Assembly (NCBI GenBank): GCA_013824685.1
Contig: PNOG01000022.1
Coordinates: 31,266-95,265, forward strand
Reading direction: 5' to 3'
Source: Coprothermobacter sp.
Lineage (GTDB): Bacteria; Caldisericota; Caldisericia; Cryosericales; Cryosericaceae
DNA: 64,000 nt
Below the pieces are notes generated by a model. It did no database searches, had not been told where the DNA came from, and worked only from the letters and a program-made list of their open reading frames with translations. Positions 60,083 through 64,000 of this stretch are shown here, piece by piece. A program made the position numbers and the translations under genes. Numbering within the stretch: the first letter of the stretch is position 1; every line of letters begins with the position of its first letter.

Positions 60083-60636
60083 GTCGCCTGGATCAGTGGC
60101 ACAATTGCGTCGACATTCATGACCTTGCCGTACGTGCCATCCAGCGCAGCCAGGAAGGCCCGCTGGACCATGGCCGCAGGCACCGTTTCTCCAGCAAACG
60201 ACAGGTCCCGCGTAGCACACGCGTCTGCAGCGACGATGCACTCGAACCCATAGTCGCGGGCAGCGCGCGTCGTGGCGTCGATGCACATGTGCGTCATCAT
60301 GCCGCAGATGATCAGACGTGAGACCTGATCCGTCCGCAGCAACTCCAGCAGGTTCGTGTCCCGGAAGGAGTTGGGGTAATGCTTGCGGACGACGGCTTCG
60401 CCAGGCAAGGGCCTGATGCTGGTGTAGAGACTCACGCCGGGAGAGCCCGGCCTGAACGAGGTCGCATCGGGGTCCACGGATACGTGCTGGATGAAGACGG
60501 CTGGCAGGTGGTTGTACCGGAAATGGGCGAGCAACTTTCGGGCCTGAATGGCTGCTTCGACAGGGCCCTCGAGGGGCATGGCGCCGCCGGAGAAGTACTC
60601 CCTCTGAATGTCGACGAGCAGGAGAGCGGTTTTCAC
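60079..60636 (-). CDS. Isochorismatase-family cysteine hydrolase
   Basis: 185 aa. The Asp-Lys-Cys triad is visible: Asp9 in LLLVDIQREYF, Lys85 in VVRKHYPNSF, and Cys118 in ICGMMTHMCIDAT with the cis-peptide GMMTH. It could hydrolyse an amide such as nicotinamide or another small molecule; the substrate is not readable. The GTG start (60636) lacks a clear ribosome site, and a repeat pair begins 15 bp upstream. It converges with the toxin gene, overlapping by four bases. Confidence 0.88.
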   Translation of the reverse strand: MKTALLLVDIQREYFSGGAMPLEGPVEAAIQARKLLAHFRYNHLPAVFIQHVSVDPDATSFRPGSPGVSLYTSIRPLPGEAVVRKHYPNSFRDTNLLELLRTDQVSRLIICGMMTHMCIDATTRAARDYGFECIVAADACATRDLSFAGETVPAAMVQRAFLAALDGTYGKVMNVDAIVPLIQAT

Positions 60637-60650
60637 TGATCAGACTTCGA

Positions 60651-60732
60651 ACCTACCACTCTGACCGCTAATTACCAGCTGACCCCAAAGAGAATGTACC
60701 ACTCTGAACTATTTACCAGCTGACCCCAAAGG
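60651..60732 (-). repeat. Two tandem GGGGTCAGCTGGTAA modules
   Basis: On the minus strand two successive ~40-bp units each read TTTGGGGTCAGCTGGTAA then AGAGTGGTA. Neither carries the palindrome. The first unit supplies the last codons and the stop of rpiB. Confidence 0.85.
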
Positions 60733-61170
60733 GCATTCGAGGGCGGCGATCTTGTCGAGGCGTGGCTGGTGACGCCCACCCTGATAGGTCGCGTTCAGCC
60801 AGGTGACCACGCAGTCGAGCGCAACCTCCTCGGCTGTCGTCCGACCGCCTAGTGCAAGCACGTTGGCGTTGTTGTGTTCCCTGGCCATCCGTGCCGTGTA
60901 GCCGTCGTGGACCAGCGCGCAGCGAATGCCGGTGACTTTGTTGGCCGCAATGCTGGCACCGATGCCGGTACCGCAGATGACGATGCCGACTGTGGTGGCG
61001 TCTGCCATGACCTTGTGGGCCACTGCGGCTGCGAAGTCGGGATAGTCGACGGCATGGTCACTGCTGTCGGTGCCCATGTCCTCAACCTCGTGACCCTTGA
61101 GCGTCAAGGCATGGATGAGGAACGACTTGAGGCGAAATCCACCGTGATCAGAGCCAATGACGATCTTCAT
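60709..61170 (-). CDS. rpiB: Ribose-5-phosphate isomerase B
   Basis: 153 aa; interconverts ribose-5-phosphate and ribulose-5-phosphate. IGSDHGGFRLK (Asp8/His9), the catalytic Cys66 in ICGTGIGASIAANK, and REHNNANVLALGGR are all conserved. GAGGTG precedes the ATG at 61170. The last residues, PLGSAGK, and the TAG stop are encoded by the dispersed repeat. It follows the PAP2 gene by 4 bp, so the two are co-transcribed. Confidence 0.93.
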   Translation of the reverse strand: MKIVIGSDHGGFRLKSFLIHALTLKGHEVEDMGTDSSDHAVDYPDFAAAVAHKVMADATTVGIVICGTGIGASIAANKVTGIRCALVHDGYTARMAREHNNANVLALGGRTTAEEVALDCVVTWLNATYQGGRHQPRLDKIAALECPLGSAGK

Positions 61171-61174
61171 GTGC

Positions 61175-61636
61175 TCACCTCGGTCTGAGAAATGGGATGC
61201 GAAGAGACAGCAGCGCAATGAGCAATCCAAGCGCCATGCCTCCGAGTACTTCGAACAGGGTATGACCGATCAGCTCGGTGAAGTGTTTGTAGTCGAAGCG
61301 GTCCCACAGCTTGAACTCTTCGAAAATGGCGTTCAGGGTCCGCGCGTGTCTGCCGACTTCCTGCCGGACGCCTGAGGCGTCGAACACGACGACGCCGCTG
61401 AAGATCATACAGATGGCAAACAGGGGGGACGCGAAGCCTTCCGAGAATCCCACCATGGCCGTGAGGGCCGTGACGCTGGCGCTGTGCGAGCTGGGGAAGC
61501 CGCCGTTGGAGAAGAGGAGGGGCCACTTCCATTCATGATACTCGCCGTAGTGGATGAGTGGCTTGATTCCCTGTGCAACAAGGTCCGCGATGATTGCAAC
61601 AATCAGGATCTTGTTGTCCCAGAGGTTGTTCACGCT
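61175..61636 (-). CDS. Divergent PAP2 family membrane protein
   Basis: 153 aa from GTG 61636 (AAGGGG upstream; ATG 61654 is the longer alternative). It has FSNGGFPSSHSASVTALTAM and TLFEVLGGMALGLLIALL, with ~4 membrane segments, characteristic of the divergent PAP2 (DUF212/YuiD-like) family. That family keeps the P-S-S-H motif of PAP2 phosphatases and usually includes HT-x-x-E-V-x-x-G. A phosphatase role on a lipid phosphate is plausible but unproven. First gene of an operon with rpiB. Confidence 0.88.
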   Translation of the reverse strand, partial: SVNNLWDNKILIVAIIADLVAQGIKPLIHYGEYHEWKWPLLFSNGGFPSSHSASVTALTAMVGFSEGFASPLFAICMIFSGVVVFDASGVRQEVGRHARTLNAIFEEFKLWDRFDYKHFTELIGHTLFEVLGGMALGLLIALLSLRIPFLRPR

Positions 61637-61671
61637 CACCCCTTCAACTGGCATTGATAATCCACACGAAG

Positions 61672-61699
61672 AGTATACAGTGATGGGGTAGTTTGTAAA
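61672..61699 (-). promoter_or_regulatory. Candidate promoter of the PAP2-rpiB operon
   Basis: Minus strand: TTTACA (61694-61699), 16 bp, TATACT (61672-61677), ~35 bp upstream of the GTG at 61636. Confidence 0.6.
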
Positions 61700-61762
61700 C
61701 GCGCACCAAGGCGGCGGATCGCATCAGTCCTTGCAGCCGCCCACGCTCATAGGAGGATACCT

Positions 61763-62230
61763 GTGTCAACACTTGCATCGACAACGACTGCGGCTCCGGC
61801 TACACCGACGAGCACGGGGCCAAGCTTTTTCGTCCTGCTGCTCTCCGGCCTTGCCGTCATGTTCCTGGGCAACCTGCTGGGGCGCTTCCTGTCCACGCGT
61901 ACCGGCCGGACGGTCAGCCGCAAGCTCTATTTTATGATCACCATACCCATCATGATTGTCTTTGTTCTGGTCGTGTTCGCAATGGGCAGGAGCCTGTCCC
62001 CGATCGGGCAGTATGCCCTGTTCGCCGCCTACATCCTTGGCTTCTCGATCCTCGGCGGGTTTGTCGAGGCTCCCCCTATGCCAACGCGTACTAGGGGACC
62101 GTCCAGCAATGCGAATCCCGGTGAGGAGCTGCCACACATGACGACGGGCAGTGACACCGTCGAAGGCGAGGGAAAGGACATCACGCAGGACTCGCCCGTC
62201 GACGACAAAACCGAGCACCACCATCACTGA
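61763..62230 (+). CDS. Small two-helix membrane protein of unknown function
   Basis: 155 aa, GTG start with AGGAGGAT upstream. A Ser/Thr/Ala-rich N-terminus is followed by three hydrophobic stretches (~22-42, ~58-75 and ~84-100). An acidic soluble tail ends with four histidines encoded by the genome. I do not recognise the family. It is single, with a hairpin terminator downstream. Confidence 0.7.
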   Translation: MSTLASTTTAAPATPTSTGPSFFVLLLSGLAVMFLGNLLGRFLSTRTGRTVSRKLYFMITIPIMIVFVLVVFAMGRSLSPIGQYALFAAYILGFSILGGFVEAPPMPTRTRGPSSNANPGEELPHMTTGSDTVEGEGKDITQDSPVDDKTEHHHH

Positions 62231-62231
62231 T

Positions 62232-62274
62232 CCTTTGGGGTCAACTGGCAAGTAGCCACAGAAGTGGCAAGTTC
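62232..62274 (+). repeat. Dispersed GGGGTCAACTGGCAA module (solo, diverged)
   Basis: TTTGGGGTCAACTGGCAA and AGTGGCAAGTTCA, no palindrome; it starts two bases after the stop of the membrane protein gene. Confidence 0.75.
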
Positions 62275-62281
62275 ACAACCA

Positions 62282-62306
62282 CCCCGCTCCCCTGGAGCGG
62301 GGTTTC
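62282..62306 (+). terminator. Hairpin terminator between converging genes
   Basis: CCCCGCTCC (62282-62290), loop CCT, GGAGCGGGG (62294-62302), then TTTCCTCATTT. It can serve the membrane protein gene and perhaps, from the other side, mazF. Confidence 0.7.
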
Positions 62307-62334
62307 CTCATTTACGGGTTCAGCTCCGCTCTCG

Positions 62335-62685
62335 TCACGTCATGTCGATGAGGTTGCGGATGGTCTGCTCGACGGCGCGCATGGTCGCGTCGCCAACGTG
62401 GCCAAGGCGTTCCAGAAGACGGCCTTTGTCGACGGTGCGCATATGAGTGGCCTTCGTCTTGGAGTCGTGTTCGGTGCCACCTTCGCCCCTCGGCACGAGG
62501 ACTTCGAATATGGGCGTGACCTCGTCCAGTCCCTGCGAAGTCAGCGGGACGACGAGCACCGGCCAGGCGAACGCGTTGTATTCATCGCGGGAGATCACGA
62601 CTGCAGGGCGCTTCTTCTGGATCTCCTTCCCACACGTCGGGTCGAAGTTGACCAGCCAGACGTCACCCTTGCGCAGTGGTTCCAT
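62335..62685 (-). CDS. mazF: MazF/PemK-type endoribonuclease toxin
   Basis: 116 aa. MEPLRKGDVWLVNFDPTCGK, RPAVVISRDEYNAF, VLVVPLTSQ and the C-terminal ATHMRTVDKGRLLERLG are the MazF fold markers. The conserved Arg in KRPAVV and the Thr in PLTS are present. It cleaves RNA in known family members. The start at 62685 (GGGGGGAT upstream) overlaps the antitoxin gene by 23 bases. Confidence 0.92.
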   Translation of the reverse strand: MEPLRKGDVWLVNFDPTCGKEIQKKRPAVVISRDEYNAFAWPVLVVPLTSQGLDEVTPIFEVLVPRGEGGTEHDSKTKATHMRTVDKGRLLERLGHVGDATMRAVEQTIRNLIDMT

Positions 62686-62899
62686 CGTCGATCCCCCCGT
62701 CCAGTTCCGAGCACAGCGCCCGGTCGGATTCCGACTCCCTCGTGCAGTAGTCCCGTATCTGTGAGGCGACATCACACTGTCGCGAACGGGCGACGTGTGC
62801 CTGCAGTGCCTCTCTGACGAACGCCGACTTGTTGCTGTGCCTGCGGAGCTCCTGGTACAGCTCGTCGGGCAGGGTTACCGTGATCCTTCGCTGTGGCAT
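62663..62899 (-). CDS. mazE: Ribbon-helix-helix antitoxin (MazE-like)
   Basis: 78 aa. RRITVTLPDELYQELRRHSN is an RHH strand and helix, then SAFVREALQAHV completes the fold; an acidic tail (ESESDR, ELDGGIDD) would wrap the toxin. GGGAGG precedes the ATG. It should repress the pair from the promoter at 62933-62960. Confidence 0.88.
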   Translation of the reverse strand: MPQRRITVTLPDELYQELRRHSNKSAFVREALQAHVARSRQCDVASQIRDYCTRESESDRALCSELDGGIDDGTTAQG

Positions 62900-62932
62900 G
62901 GTTCCTCCCTCAATTCGTGAGTTGTCCGACTC

Positions 62933-62960
62933 ATCATGGCGCAATCGCGGCCCTCGTCAA
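62933..62960 (-). promoter_or_regulatory. Candidate mazEF promoter
   Basis: Minus strand: TTGACG (62955-62960), 16 bp, CATGAT (62933-62938), ~34 bp before mazE. Confidence 0.5.
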
Positions 62961-62990
62961 CGTCTCTGTGTCGCTGAGAGCCCCAGTGAT

Positions 62991-63018
62991 TTGCGCCTTC
63001 GCCTGCATGCGCTACAAT
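62991..63018 (+). promoter_or_regulatory. Candidate queH promoter
   Basis: TTGCGC (62991-62996), 16 bp, TACAAT (63013-63018), 24 bp before the queH start. Confidence 0.55.
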
Positions 63019-63042
63019 GCGGCCAGGCGAGGAGGAATTTGG

Positions 63043-63702
63043 ATGACTGCGAAGCCCGAGGAACGACATATGCCGCTCGTGCCCATCCTGATGCACATCT
63101 GTTGCGCCCCGGATGCCACTGTGCCGGTCGTGCGTCTGCGGGCGAAGGGGTACGAGCCGGTCGGGTTCTTCTACGACCCCAACATCCACCCGAAGGAGGA
63201 GTACGAGCTCCGTCTCGAGCAGGCACGCAAACTTGCCTTCGTCGACAACTTCGAGCTGATCGTCGGTCCGTACGAGCCCGAACACTGGCTGGCGGCGACG
63301 CGTGAGTTCTGGCACGAGCCGGAGGGCGGCCTGCGGTGTCCCCGGTGCTTTGGGGTCCTGCTCGATGCCGCCGCGCACAAGGCGGCCGACCTTCAGATAC
63401 CCGTATTCACGACGACCCTGCTCATCAGCCCGCACAAGGACGTGCATGTGCTGGAGCAGGTCGGGCGGGAGAAGGGGGCGCTGTACGGGGTCACGTTCCT
63501 GCCCGAGGCCTTCCGCAAGAAGGATGGCTTCAGGGAGTCGGTGAATCTCAGCAAGGAGTATGGCCTGTATCGCCAGAACTACTGTGGCTGCATCTACTCC
63601 AGGATAGAGTCCGAGCAGTGGCGCGCGGCGCATCCGCACGGCAGCTCCTGGTCGCGAGAGGACCCGAAGGACGGCTCCGGGAGTGGTGTGTCCCGCCGAT
63701 AG
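63043..63702 (+). CDS. queH: Epoxyqueuosine reductase QueH
   Basis: 219 aa; last step of queuosine synthesis in tRNA, by a Fe-S enzyme unrelated to QueG. The cysteine signature is complete: Cys20-Cys21 in HICCAPD, Cys99/Cys102 in LRCPRCF, and Cys181/Cys183 in NYCGCIYS. FFYDPNIHP and SPHKD are also typical. GAGGAGG precedes the ATG at 63043. The last ~25 residues (Gly/Ser-rich) are a family-untypical tail. Confidence 0.93.
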   Translation: MTAKPEERHMPLVPILMHICCAPDATVPVVRLRAKGYEPVGFFYDPNIHPKEEYELRLEQARKLAFVDNFELIVGPYEPEHWLAATREFWHEPEGGLRCPRCFGVLLDAAAHKAADLQIPVFTTTLLISPHKDVHVLEQVGREKGALYGVTFLPEAFRKKDGFRESVNLSKEYGLYRQNYCGCIYSRIESEQWRAAHPHGSSWSREDPKDGSGSGVSRR

Positions 63703-63740
63703 ATCGGCTCATCGCCCCCATTCCCGCCTTTCCCTCCGTC

Positions 63741-63802
63741 ATTCCCGCGCATGCGGGAATCCAGTCCTGTCACGACGCATGGGTCCCCGCCTTCGCGGGG
63801 AC
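63741..63802 (+). repeat. Double-palindrome repeat, inverted relative to 56142
   Basis: ATTCCCGC..GCGGGAAT (63741-63760), linker CCAGTCCTGTCACGACGCATGG, then GTCCCCGC..GCGGGGAC (63783-63802). It is the reverse complement of the 56142-56203 element with few differences. Confidence 0.85.
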
Positions 63803-63949
63803 GACGAAACAGCTGATCCTTTCCCTCCATGTAGGATGAGTCGATGCGGTGTCCTTGACATCATCTCCGTTCAGCGTATAGTTACAGGTGTTCGGTTACA
63901 GCAGGTCTCGCAGGAGCCCCGTGAACGAAAGTGCGAAAAGGGTTTGCTC

Positions 63950-63977
63950 TTGACAGGCCGAAGTAATCGAGTAGAAT
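63950..63977 (+). promoter_or_regulatory. Candidate promoter reading out of the right edge
   Basis: TTGACA (63950-63955), 16 bp, TAGAAT (63972-63977). The same boxes and spacing precede the C1 protease gene. Its gene lies beyond the window; 63803-63949 shows nothing else. Confidence 0.6.
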
Positions 63978-64000
63978 CAAAGTTTGTCGCCTCACCCCAC

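Noticed and set aside
62200..62230. C-terminal His4 as a cloning tag artefact
   Set aside because: Only four histidines, in continuous genomic sequence followed by the native dispersed repeat.

Overview
The window is from a bacterial chromosome of fairly high G+C content. About 50 kb of it (roughly 0.9-50.7 kb) is a cell-surface polysaccharide locus; the rest is a patchwork of housekeeping and defence genes separated by short dispersed repeats. I cannot name the organism. O-antigen type sugar pathways, O-antigen ligase-like membrane proteins, a Wzz-type protein, a copper-amine-oxidase-N ('stalk') domain protein and a papain-like protease with a lectin-like domain fit a deep-branching anaerobe-like or diderm lineage (a Caldiserica/Cryoserica-type genome is only a guess). 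I saw no rRNA, tRNA, CRISPR array or transposase.

Layout. 1-695: 5' part of a secreted protein gene on the minus strand. 1.0-17.7 kb (+): a tightly overlapping operon. It holds phosphomannomutase, GalU, an RmlD-like reductase, rmlA-C-D-B (dTDP-L-rhamnose), an acyl carrier protein, a KAS III, a GNAT, FdtA and FdtB (dTDP-3-amino-3,6-dideoxyhexose), four GT2 glycosyltransferases, Wzm/Wzt ABC exporter genes and a WbaP-type initiating sugar phosphotransferase. 17.9-19.0 kb (-): a RhuM-Fic protein. 19.3-24.0 kb: two divergent O-antigen ligase/TPR proteins. 24.1-46 kb (+): Wzz, stalk protein, GT4, wbpABDE (UDP-GlcNAc3NAcA type sugar), GT4, a Wzy/WaaL-like protein, a truncated GT, GT4, an acetyltransferase, then a block matching wbjBCDEF-wbpL-wbpM (UDP-L-FucNAc synthesis, its transferase, a PNPT initiating enzyme and a membrane 4,6-dehydratase). 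46-50.7 kb (+): a secreted protein, GT2, a reductase and a GT4 paralogue, bounded on both sides by copies of the 3' end of the wbpM-like gene.

50.9-64 kb: MurJ (-), AbiE toxin-antitoxin (-), XRE + degenerate ImmA/IrrE-like pair (-), a two-gene split sigma-factor-like pair (+), a secreted C1 protease (+), a second AbiEii-type module (+), isochorismatase-like hydrolase, RpiB and divergent PAP2 (-), a small membrane protein (+), MazEF (-) and QueH (+).

Two glycan-assembly logics coexist. One has a PHPT initiator plus ABC exporter; the other has a PNPT initiator plus Wzz and polymerase/ligase proteins. No clear Wzx flippase is present. At least nine candidate promoters have -35 and -10 boxes separated by exactly 16 bp, while the AT-rich AbiE operon has a textbook 17-bp promoter buried in a perfect inverted repeat. 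A composite repeat (a GGGGTCAGCTGGTAA module plus an ATTCCCGC/GCGGGAAT palindrome) occurs in most non-coding gaps and forms the 3' end of rpiB.
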